Assembly: GCA_028564925.1 (NCBI GenBank)
Contig: CM053026.1
Location: 595,506,661 to 595,570,660 of the forward strand
Length of the DNA stretch: 64,000 nucleotides
Direction: 5' to 3'
DNA from: Lithobates sylvaticus
Lineage: Eukaryota > Chordata > Amphibia > Anura > Ranidae
Under the pieces are notes generated by a model, which searched no databases, had not been told where the DNA came from, and saw nothing but the letters and a program-made list of their open reading frames with translations. Both the position numbers and the translations under genes were made by a program. Shown here piece after piece: positions 24,122 through 33,943 of this stretch. Every line of letters starts with the position of its first letter. The stretch's first letter is position 1.

Positions 24122-24954
24122 ACTTTGTAATTTAAACTGAACAACTTGATCAAGTCCAGGGTGCTTTCCATACTTTACTTTTCCTCCTAATGTGCTGAAG
24201 CTCATGGGCCTACAGGAAACTAATGTAAATACAGAACAGTCAAAGTCCAGAACTTATATTTGCTTTTTATAAAATTATGGGATAAAGGTTTTACATCTAA
24301 CTATCTAATATAATATAATATTCAAGAGCTGATCCATTGTAAGCATCCCTGTCAGTAGTAAATGGTTTGTTTCTGAACTCTAACTGCTACATTTACAATT
24401 TTACTAATGCAGCTTACACATCTTAGAATTGGTAAGCTGCACTATGTTTTGGCTTTTGGGTTTAATTCTGCTTTGAGAACTTCTGTCAGGTTTTTATTGC
24501 TGTATGTGTCGCGCTTAGGGACATTCACCCTCAATTGTCCTGAACACTAATGTCTTCAGAAATGAATGTGAAGGTAAATACAAATTTTGAGTTGCCACCA
24601 GAACGGTAATAGAGGGTTAATCTTCCAATGGATACACTTATTCCTGTGGTAATTGTCTTTGAGGGAATTTTCCTCACATTGGAAAGATTATTCTCTCACA
24701 TACTGTTGACAGGATTGTGGGGAAAAATAAAAGTCTGACCGCTGTTTTAACCCTCCTCTACTTTGAAAAAAGTAGGGGCGGGGTGGGGGGGTGGAGTTTA
24801 GCTTAAGATATACTTGTATTTTATCTGAGTTACATATATTTGGATTTAATAGTGTTTTATCTCTGCCTTGGGTTCAGCTTAAAATAGTTTTATCCCCTTT
24901 ATGTACACCCAGATTTGTTTTGCAGTGGTGTAAAGCCTGGTAGACACTAACTGT
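24122..24954. other. Non-coding intron sequence
   Basis: No exon, RNA gene or element ends recognised. Confidence 0.5.
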
Positions 24955-25312
24955 TTTTTTTTTTTTTTTTTTTTTCCATTCAACCCAGCGGGCTCAATGA
25001 AAAAAAATTCAAGTGCTCAGGAGGAGCCGCTTTACAAACTATGCAATGTTAGTACAGCCATCTCCCCTGCTGAGGTATTGTTTTCTAAAAGGAGACTGCC
25101 CCTCAGTCACAACACAACCCGTCAGCACTCTCAGCCATTGGCCGAGAGTGCTGATAGGCAGACCTTTTTCAATCTTGCCTCTTCAACAGGAGCTGGCCCA
25201 ACGGCCAGCTTCTGTCAGACCCGCTGCCGTATACACTGGCCAAATGTCACCCAATTTCTATTGAACTGGCCGATGCCACCTGATATTTTGGCCCTTGTGT
25301 ACAGCCCTTAAG
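24955..25312. mobile_element. MITE sharing family with 47228-47636
   Basis: Both copies share CATTCAACCCAGC, GGCTCAGGAGGAGC, GTTAGTACA and ATCTCCCCTGCTG in the same order. The terminal structure is unclear because a poly-T tract sits near the left end. Confidence 0.6.
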
Positions 25313-25681
25313 TCTCAGGATTGGTTCTAGTATTCAGAGACCTCAGCTTTGTACTTCCCTTTTGTTGTCTATTTTGCTTTTAGACATGAAGCTAGTTTTA
25401 GAAGATGCTTTTGTTTTTATTTTATTTTCCGTTATCCCAAAGGGCCAGTTCACACTGGTCCGACATACGCTCTGACTTTGAGAGCACAAGTCAAATGACC
25501 TGTCAAAATCAGTGGTTCCATATGAGAGCCGTCTTAACTGGTCCGACTTGGAAAAAGGTTCCTCCACTACTCTGGTCTGACTTGGAGTATGATTTCAGCC
25601 TATTGATTTGAGTGTAAGGCACATGCAGGTCGGATCATCATCTTAGCTGATCTAACTTGCGGCATGCATTTTGTGCGCTGA

Positions 25682-25775
25682 GGATCTTGAAGGGGAACCC
25701 TGCGCCAAAATAAAATAAAAAAACAGCGTGCCATTTTTTTGTTTTGGGGGGGTTTGGGGTTCCCTTTCAAGATCC
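25682..25775. repeat. Inverted repeat hairpin
   Basis: GGATCTTGAAGGGGAACCC (25682-25700) pairs with its near-complement at 25756-25775 around a 55-nt spacer. Confidence 0.8.
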
Positions 25776-25900
25776 ATACCAAAGGGGGGGGGGGGGGCAC
25801 GTGTGTGTGTTGTGCATTTTTTTTTTTTTTATTGTTATTGTTATTTATTGTTGGGAAAGGAATATTTCTGATATTTTCTCCCAATGTCCATAGAATAAAC

Positions 25901-26347
25901 AACAAGAAGTGACAGGCACCTCTAAATGCAGCATCTTACAAGACATTTATTATAATCGCAAATCATTATCTCCTTTTAATATGGGATCAGACATATCTGG
26001 AGGATCGGCCTACTTCCTTTTCAGGCCTGGAGTGTCTGCCCTTTCTCCAGCTTCATTGGTCAGCTTGCAGAGGGCATGATCACCATCTACACAGATGCCA
26101 GCACCAGGGGATGCCCCCAATCCTCCAGATATGCCTTAACCTATATTGTACCATGTGAGGGCATAATGACTTGCTTTTATAATAAATTACTTGTAAGATA
26201 CTGCACTTGGAGGGGCCTGTTCCTTGTTTCTAGTGACTAAGCGCTTGCCTCTACTCTTGGTCCGGCAGCCCACATAGATTATATTCCATTTCATCCCAGA
26301 TAAATCACTTGCTTCACATTACCTGGTGCAATACTTTTTTCCTTTTT
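25901..26347. mobile_element. Insertion with 14-bp direct flanks
   Basis: TCCATAGAATAAAC at 25887-25900 recurs exactly at 26348-26361. The enclosed 447 bp ends in a T/C-rich tail, and it holds internal inverted arms (near 25912 and 26220, sharing ATCTTACAAG and TTTATTATAA). It may be a retroposed copy that includes a MITE; family unknown. Confidence 0.55.
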
Positions 26348-26437
26348 TCCATAGAATAAACCAAGCATGTAATGTTATTTGTTATGCTCTGAAGTTCTAT
26401 GTAAATATTTGAAACTATTTAATCATTATTGGTTTAA

Positions 26438-27867
26438 CCACATGCCGACCGCGCTATAGTCGAAAGACGTCTACAGCGCGGTCGGGTTTCCCTGAGTGGA
26501 CGTCCTACGGACGTCCTCTCAGAAACTTGCTCCCGCGCGCCCCCTGGGGCGCGCACTCGGGAACATCCGTGACCGCCGGGTCCCGAGGACCCGGCGCATC
26601 ACGGATCACGGTAAACGGCCGCTGATAGCGGCCGTTTACCACGTGATCGCTCCGTCAAATGACGGAGCGATCACATGTACACAAACCGGCGTCACGTCAT
26701 GACGCCGGTTCCTCCCTCCCCTCTCTGTACCGATCGGTACAGAGAAGGGAGAAGCAGGGGGGGGGGGGGGGGGGGAGACGGGACCAGCGCTGTGGGCTGG
26801 ATGTGTAGTGCCCACAGCGCTGGTCAATACACTGCCACCGCTGTGCAATACTCTGCCTACTCTGCCACCACTGTGCAATGCTCTGCCACCGCTGTGCAAT
26901 ACTCTGCCTACTCTGCCACCACTGTGCAATGCTCTGCCACCACTGTGCAATGCTCTGCCTACTCTGCCACCACTGTGCAATGCTCTGCCAACTCTGCCAC
27001 CACTGTGCAATGCTCTGCCACCGCTGTGCAATACTCTGCCTACTCTGCCACCACTGTGCAACGCTCTGCCACCACTGTGCAACGCTCTGCCACCACTGTG
27101 CAACGCTCTGCCACCACTGTGCAACGCTCTGCCACCACTGTGCAACGCTCTGCAACCACTGTGCAATGCTCTGCCCCCACTGTGCAATGCTCTGCCCCCA
27201 CTGTGCAACGCTCCGCCACCACTGTGCAACGCTCCGCCACCACTGTGCAACGCTCCGCCACCACTGTGCAACGCTCCGCCACCACTGTGCAACGCTCCGC
27301 CACCACTGTGCAACGCTCCGCCACCACTGTGCAACGCTCCGCCACCACTGTGCAACGCTCCGCCACCACTGTGCAATGCTCTGCAACCACTGTGCAATAC
27401 TCTAACAATACTGTGCAACGCCAATACTCTGCCAATACTCGCCAATACTCTGCCAATACTCGCCAATACTCTGCCAATACTCGCCAATACTCTGCCAATA
27501 CTCGCCAATACTCTGCCAATACTCGCCAATACTCTGCCAATACTCGCCAATACTCTGCCAATACTCGCCAATACTCTGCCAATACTCGCCAATACTCTGC
27601 AATAATTTTTAATAGAAACAAAGAATTTTTTTTTTTTTTTTTTTAACGAATTTTCTGTATTTTTTGATTTATAGCGCAAAAAATAAAAAACCCAGCGGTG
27701 ATCAAATACCACCAAAAGAAAGCTGTATTTGTGTGAAAAAAAGGACACAAAATTAATTTGGGTACAGTGTTGCATGACGGAGTAATTGTCATTCAAAGTG
27801 TGAGAGCACCGAAAGCTGAAAATTGGTCTGGTTAGGAAGGGGGTTTAACTGCCCAGTGGTCAAGTGG
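26438..27867. mobile_element. TTAA element with large minisatellite
   Basis: TTAA at 26434-26437 and 27868-27871. Left end CCACATGCCGACCGCGC; right end CAAGTGG. It shares interior blocks with 42260-43262 and 45516-46173 (AAAAAATAAAAAACCCAGCG, GGTACAGTGTTGCATGA, GCTGAAAATTGGTCTGG). The TTAA target suggests piggyBac-type mobilisation. Unusually large for the family because of the internal tandem array. Confidence 0.85.
26816..27602. repeat. 21-bp minisatellite, two subfamilies
   Basis: Units such as CCACCACTGTGCAACGCTCTG (about 26825-27400) give way to CAATACTCTGCCAATACTCGC (27410-27602). All units are 15, 18 or 21 bp, so length changes keep every frame open on both strands. Those frames of up to 386 codons are repeat artefacts. 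Confidence 0.95.
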
Positions 27868-27871
27868 TTAA

Positions 27872-28632
27872 GAAACAAGTGGGCTTAGGACAGGGATATC
27901 ATTAGCGTAATCGCATATGTCTGTTCATGTAAAAGTACATCTAGTGTTATTTAACAGATTTAGTTTAAATCGGGTCTTTCACTGCATTAAAGCTGAATTA
28001 AAATGAAGGATTTAGGCTTTGCTTTATTATTTTGCATGACTAGGCCAGTAAAAGACAGTGAATATGAATGTACATTTATTGCTGGATGTAAAGTTAATGG
28101 AAAAAGCTTGTATGAGGTCTCTTTGTGTGTTTGACTTTGGCTGAACCTCTTCAGTTTGGCACTGGAGACCAGCCAGTTTGCAATTGCAGTGCTAAGAGTG
28201 AAACATTGGTAATTGAATGCTCACACAAGTCATTGCCTGGCTGTGATGGTGGAAGAGAAGTTTCCGGAACGGAGCAGAAGTCACCGCACTTGGCTATCTT
28301 GGAGTCTTCAAAGTCTCTGAAACGTTTATGAACTTTCAGTGTTTTTTTTTTTAATTGGTGGTGTAAGAAGGGTCCAATAAGGCTTTGTGCACATGGGCAC
28401 ATTCACCCGTGTTAAAGTGTCATGTATTTCTGGTGCCCAGCACTACATATGAGTGTGGGTAGTGTGCGTTCAAAGCATTACGTCTGTGTGCATGCACTAG
28501 TTTACGCATTAGCGGAGCCTAACTGCATTTAGCAGTTTTCACCCATTCATGTTAAAAAAAAAAAAAAAAATGTTATTCCTTCAGGTTACCCTCACACGTG
28601 GAAGCACTCAAGCTCTGGTATCCTCTCCATAA
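27872..28632. other. Non-coding intron sequence
   Basis: Possible MITE terminus at about 28380 (GGCTTTGTGCACATGGGC). No coding sequence. Confidence 0.45.
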
Positions 28633-28950
28633 AGCTCCATTCACACTTGAGATTCTGCCTGCATTCTCAAAACGCACTACCATCACAAACGCACGTTCAG
28701 GTGCCATTATTTTGAATGGCACCTAAAACACGGTGCAGTTTTGATGTGCGATTTATCGAAACGGCAAATCGCATCACGTGAAGCTTGTCATCTGAAAGAA
28801 GCTCCTTTTTAAGTGACAAGTTTCATGCTATACGATTTACGTGGCAAAACTGCACTGCGTTTTAGGTGCCATTGAAAATAGCACCTGAACCTTTGTTTTG
28901 CGATTGTAGTGCGTTTGGAGATTCCAAAACACCCAGGTGTGAATGGAGCC
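28633..28950. mobile_element. MITE, GGCTCCATTCACAC family
   Basis: Left end AGCTCCATTCACACTTGAG; right end inverted CAGGTGTGAATGGAGCC. TAA precedes the left end. Interior inverted blocks (GGTGCCATT, GCAGTTTTG) also mirror each other. Confidence 0.75.
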
Positions 28951-29588
28951 TGGTTCACACTGATGTGGATCAGATGCGATCCATAAGGCATATATCTGCA
29001 TGGCATCTGAAAATACATTGTTTTCTATGAACGATGTTCACATCTATACGGTGCGTTTTTTGATCGGATTTACTATAGAAAGGGTCCTGTGCAGGTTTGG
29101 AGAGTTGCCTTCCAAATGCGCATAGCATAGAGTATAGTGGCATTCTGAGAACTATTCACATCGAATGCGATTTCATAGCCAGTTTTGCATAGAGGTGACT
29201 AGAAGATAGATTTGTATAGAAGTGAATGGAAGGCTTTTCTAGAATATGAAGGCAGATTGAAAATTGGCAGCAGCACAAAATTCACATTGAATAAAAGGAT
29301 ATTCACAATCTCATCCCTGAATCTTATCTGAATTGCTGAGCGACTACCTTTTGACAATCGCACTGAAAACTGGAATAAAAATCGCACCGCATAAAGTAAA
29401 TTCTGCTGCTCACCTGCAGCAGGGCTAAATGTAAGAAACAAACACCTGCCCAGTTCCCAGAACTGCATGTCCCAGGCATCAGGCGATATGATTTGTGCAT
29501 CTCTGCTTAGATTTTAAGCAATGCAAATGTACAATATATATGAAAAGCGATGTGTAAATTGTTGGCGCAGATATATAAATACCTGTAA

Positions 29589-29897
29589 TTTAAAGCGGGA
29601 TTGCACCCTAAAGTAGAACTACCGCTCATCGGAACCAGGTATTTACACCCACTTCCAGGCATAGACTCCCACACATGCGCAGTAGGGAACCGAAGCCGCA
29701 GCTCTTCACTTCCTGATGCCCTCACTGAGAATGGCGCCGGCAGCAGCAGAGAGCCGAACGATTGATCGGCCTCTGCTGCCGACATCGCTGGACCCTGGAA
29801 GAGGTAAGTGTCCATTTATTAAAAGTCAGCAGCTGCAGTATTTGTAGCTGCTGGCTTTTAAAAAAAAAAAAAAATTTCAGGTGCAATCCCTCTTTAA
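29589..29897. mobile_element. TTTAAAG-ended MITE
   Basis: Left TTTAAAGCGGGATTGCACC; right inverted GGTGCAATCCCTCTTTAAA. It abuts the next MITE directly. Confidence 0.75.
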
Positions 29898-29898
29898 A

Positions 29899-30243
29899 GG
29901 CCCCTTTCACACTGGGGCGGTGCGGCGGTAAAGCAGCGCTATATTTAGTGCTGCTTTACTGTCGTTTTAGCCGCGGTATTTGGCCGCTAGTGGGGCGGTT
30001 TTAACCCCCGCTAGCGGCCGAAAGAGTTAAAACCCCCCCCGCAAAGCGCCGCTGATTTCAATGGATAGGAGCGGTGTATTCTGGTAGCAGGACTTATTTT
30101 ACCGTCCTGCTAGCGCACCGCTCCAGTGTGAAAGCCGAAGGGCTTTCACACTGGAGTTAAAGGACCCGCTTTTTTCAGGCGCTATACAAGTGCTATTTTT
30201 AGCGCTGTAGCGCCTGAAAAACGCTTTAGGTGTGAAAGGGGCC
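29899..30243. mobile_element. Harbinger-type MITE
   Basis: Ends GGCCCCTTTCACACTGGG and TGTGAAAGGGGCC, with TAA on the right and AAA on the left. The interior repeats AGCGC/GCGGT motifs in mirrored order. Same terminal family as 9044, 55635 and the autonomous element. Confidence 0.85.
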
Positions 30244-30591
30244 TAATTAAAAGAACCTTTTCTGAGAGAAGCATAGAGTTGTGTTCTTATTTGTTTGTAT
30301 CATACTGACCTTTTGGCTTCAATATGTTTGAGTTCGTAACTCAAAACAATTATGCACATAAAGACTTATGATTTCCCTTGACTGCATACTTGTTGCAGCT
30401 CAGTACCTCAGATGGTATTAAAGTCAGTAGGCAAGTATAACTGACAGGCAACCAGCATTTTTAAAAAAGGAGATTGGCAATGGTAGCGGTCATTTTTCAG
30501 TCAGGTTTGCTTTAATGTAAATCTTTGTACATGCTGAACGTACATCAGGTTGCAGGTAGCTGAAATGCCTTATAACTGAGCCTAAGTGATA

Positions 30592-30994
30592 TTTAAAGTT
30601 TTTTGTTTGTCATTTTTAAACAAACAAAAAAAAAATGTTCTGTACAAAACCATTACACAGATCAGGGAAGTAGAACAGCCCGGATCCTCCTCTTCTCGGG
30701 TCTTTCACTGGTGCGCCTGGCTCCTCCCTCCCGCCGAGTGCCCCCACGGCAAGTAGCTTGCTATGGGGGCATCCAAGCCGCTGCTCTGTGTGTCTATTCA
30801 GTGGGCACCATTCTAGTCCATTCTGTGTGTCCAATGGTGCCCGCTGCTGTCTCAGCCAATAAGGAGGCAGAGTCCTGGACAGCCTAGGCTCTCGTGCAAC
30901 ATCGCTGGATTGAGAGGGGGCTTGGATAAGTATTATTGAAATGGAATGCATTAAGATAATAAAAAAAAACTTCTTTCTTTAGAACCACTTAAAG
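30592..30994. mobile_element. TTTAAAG-ended MITE, reversed copy
   Basis: The right end GAACCACTTAAAG is the inverted form of the left end at 36872. It shares an interior with 36872-37307 and 38160-38290 (GGAGCC, CCCATAGCAAG, CACAGAGCAG phrases). Confidence 0.6.
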
Positions 30995-33628
30995 AAATAT
31001 CATCGGCACATTTTCCAGGCTTCTAAAAAATTTGTTGGATTTTTAGATTGTGTAACCTGCCTACTGAAACAGTTTCTCATATGTATTTTCTTCAATGTAT
31101 GTTGGAGGAACTGCCAAATACCATGGTGTTCAGGTGAAGAGGCATCATAATCCAAGTGTACCATCCCTACAATAGTTGTGTCAATAAACTTAACATTTGT
31201 TTGGTCACCTGGAGCTTACACCTCATCCTACAACTCTAATAAAAGTATATCCTTTGTTGGTATATTCAGCTGAAGTGTCTGTTTCTTCTATAATCTTCTG
31301 GTCTAACTCTATCCCCTAATAGTGTACTAGTGTTTGTATGCATATTGTAATTTTTGTGCAATATATACTCTTCTTAGGTTCCTTCACGCCCAGGTCTCCA
31401 GTAATTTCCCCTAGCAGCACAGCAGCTATCAGACTGGCTGGACAAGGAGATGATTTAATTGCTCCGTCAGGTATTGCAGATGCTGGATAACTCCCCAGGA
31501 ACTGCTGGTGCTGCACTAACCTCTTTATTTTTCCTTATTATTTCCTGATTATCTCTGAATCATAGGAGTGTGCTTTATTCCTGCCCTGCTGAGAATTAAT
31601 CATGTGCCAATTAACTCAAAAATACGTTAACCTTTTCTCCTTGTTCAAAAACAACATCACCCTGGATTCAAAATGTGCACACTATATGTTTATCTAAAGT
31701 GTCTGACAAAGCACTTGTTTGGCAAAGTGCAATGTTGTGCAGTAATCAGTAGCAGCTAGTCAATCTGTTCTCATCATAAGTGTCCTAAGCTGCTGAAGAT
31801 GCTCTGTGATGTGTATATGGGTTCCGGTACAACACTGCTCTCTGCAACATTTTCAAAATGTTCTTTCTCCCTTCAAACTCCTTAGCACAAATCACATTGC
31901 ATGTAAGTGGATTGATTGTCACCATACGTGAGGATTACTTTTGTAACAATGGCTCTTGCATTGTTCTTGGCATGTAACAAGGTAATTCATTGTTCAGGGG
32001 AAAGATGCTAAAGCCCCTGCATGGGTGGTCTCTCTGGAAGGAAAAATTCCTCTGCATCAGTGGTGTCTGTTTTGAGGAGGACTGATTTGGTAGTGGTATG
32101 AAGGGAGAGGGGAGCTGGGAATTTTGAGGCGTTGTGGGGTACATTTAATTAAGAAACCCTGTGTGGCTCTGAGGGCTAAGTTACACTAGCTTTACTTTAT
32201 CGCCCACATCTCTGCTCTGGCCTTAGTCCTCAGGCTGTTTCACTGCCTCTTGCAGTCACACATGTTCTGCTTCCTGCAGCCCCTCTGACTCCTGGAGACC
32301 TCCTGTCTCTTGGTGTGGAGCAGTCTCCAACTGGGTGCCCTGAGGTATTCCCATAAACTCATTATAAGGGCTGTGCTCATCTGAGCACACACCCTGCTGG
32401 TCACAGGGTTGGAGATCCTGTCCCACCCAAGACACTGTCAAATCTCCAAACTACAGAGCCCCATGACGGAATACCAAAACCTGGAGAAAGCTGTGAAAGC
32501 GGTCTTCTCCAGTCCACATCTTTGCTCTGCAGTCTTGCACCAGGCAAATATGCACACCCTGTGTCCCCCAAACTACCAATTTTTCCGTGACAGCATCTCC
32601 TACTGTCACAGCATATTCAAGCAAAAATTCCTCTTCATTGGTAGTATTGCAATATTTGCATATATACACGCATAACGCACGTAAATTATTGCACTCAAAT
32701 GTAAAATTTTCAATTTTTGTTTTATGGCTTTGTACTCTTTGATCTTTTACTCCTCTTTAGTCAGCTGTGTGTATGGTTCCATAGACAAATGCATCTAGAT
32801 ACAGATCTGTAAAAAATGTGGCATTTTTTTTTTTTTTTTACTCCCATGTGCAAGAGGCCTTAAAGCGGTAGTAAACCGCAACAAAAAAATTTGAAAAAAA
32901 TGGGCACCTTGAAGGTTTTAGTCATAATCTGCTAGTATGCACCACATACTAGCACATTATGGACAGACTTAACTGAAGTCAAAGCCCTCTAAGTGGTGCA
33001 GTGTCACAGGTCATGGCACTCATGTGACCTCCCTGTCACATTTTGGTTTTACATTTGGACAGGAAGGGCGGCATATACAGGAACCATTCCTCTCCATTTT
33101 CCTCCTGCAACCACTGAAACTATTCATTTCATTGTGGCCTGCGACCAGTTTTTTTACTAATGTCACAAGTCTGAATGGACAAAATCCAGACATCACAATT
33201 TACAGCAAAATAACTTAAATGATTGCTAGTTATAGGATACATCTAGAAATGTTAATTGTGCCTAAGTAGTACTCTTTCTTGAATTCCCCCATTTAAAAGC
33301 GCAGTGCACTTGTTGGTATGCAAGGAATGCCCATGCCTATAGCACAGGAGTTTCTTTGGTAATATAGTCACTACTGTGCTACTTGCTGAAAACGGAATCT
33401 GCACTGCCCCTTAACCCCAAATTCCTCTACCACTCCCACACAAAAAAAACACGATGCAAAACAAGACATGGTCATTTATTAATGGGGAAAAGATCAACTG
33501 CAGGGAACCCATAGACCATACCGCTGACTTGATCCTTATCGTTCAGTTTGTCTTGCTGACCACAGCTTTCAGAGTTTAGGTCTAGCTGTCCGTAGACTGA
33601 TGGAAATTCAGCAGAGATCAGCCAGATT
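30995..33628. other. Intron sequence around cassette exon
   Basis: Apart from the 93-nt exon, only a MITE-like end at about 32863 (TTAAAGCGGTAGTAAACC) was seen. No other gene. Confidence 0.45.
31378..31470 (+). CDS. ARFIP1: ARFIP1 coding exon, probable cassette
   Basis: A TTCTTAG acceptor precedes this 93-nt exon and GTATTG follows it. It completes the Gly codon left open by the previous exon, encodes 30 residues including RSPVISPSSTAA and LAGQGDDLIAPS, and ends again one base into a codon. Human ARFIP1 has the similar VMSPSRVAA and LAQQGSDLIVPA here. Because it is a multiple of three with the same phase at both ends, skipping it keeps the frame. Known human ARFIP1 isoforms of 373 and 341 residues differ by about this much. 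The donor (GTATTG) is weaker than the GTAAG donors of neighbouring exons, which suits alternative use (inference). Confidence 0.92.
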
Positions 33629-33940
33629 TTTTCAATTATCTTTATTCTTTTTTTTAAAAAAATCACATACAATTTGCCCATGCAGGGGCCAAAGCAGATG
33701 GGTCAAGAAGCATGAATAGTGAAATAAAGTACATGGCAACTGAAAAAAAAATTGTTGTCCAGGATGAACCCCCTCAGAGTCCCAAATGTATTCGCAAATT
33801 GTGCAGGCATGGTGGATTGTGACCAGACAGATTTCCATTAGTGAGTGGCCATCCTTGTTTGACATAAGTCGCTCATTTGACAGTGTTGTCATTTTTCTAT
33901 TGATCCTGGGATTGTGTAATTCCGTGACTAACACCCATCT
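33629..33940 (-). mobile_element. Possible LINE 3' end
   Basis: The minus strand ends AATAAAGATAATTGAAAAAA, like a LINE 3' terminus, with untranslated-type sequence before it. The 5' side stops where the G/T tract begins. Confidence 0.4.
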
Positions 33941-33943
33941 GAA

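Noticed and set aside
26636-27796. Open frames of up to 386 codons on both strands
   Set aside because: All fall in a 21-bp minisatellite within a TTAA element; overlapping frames on both strands cannot all be genes.
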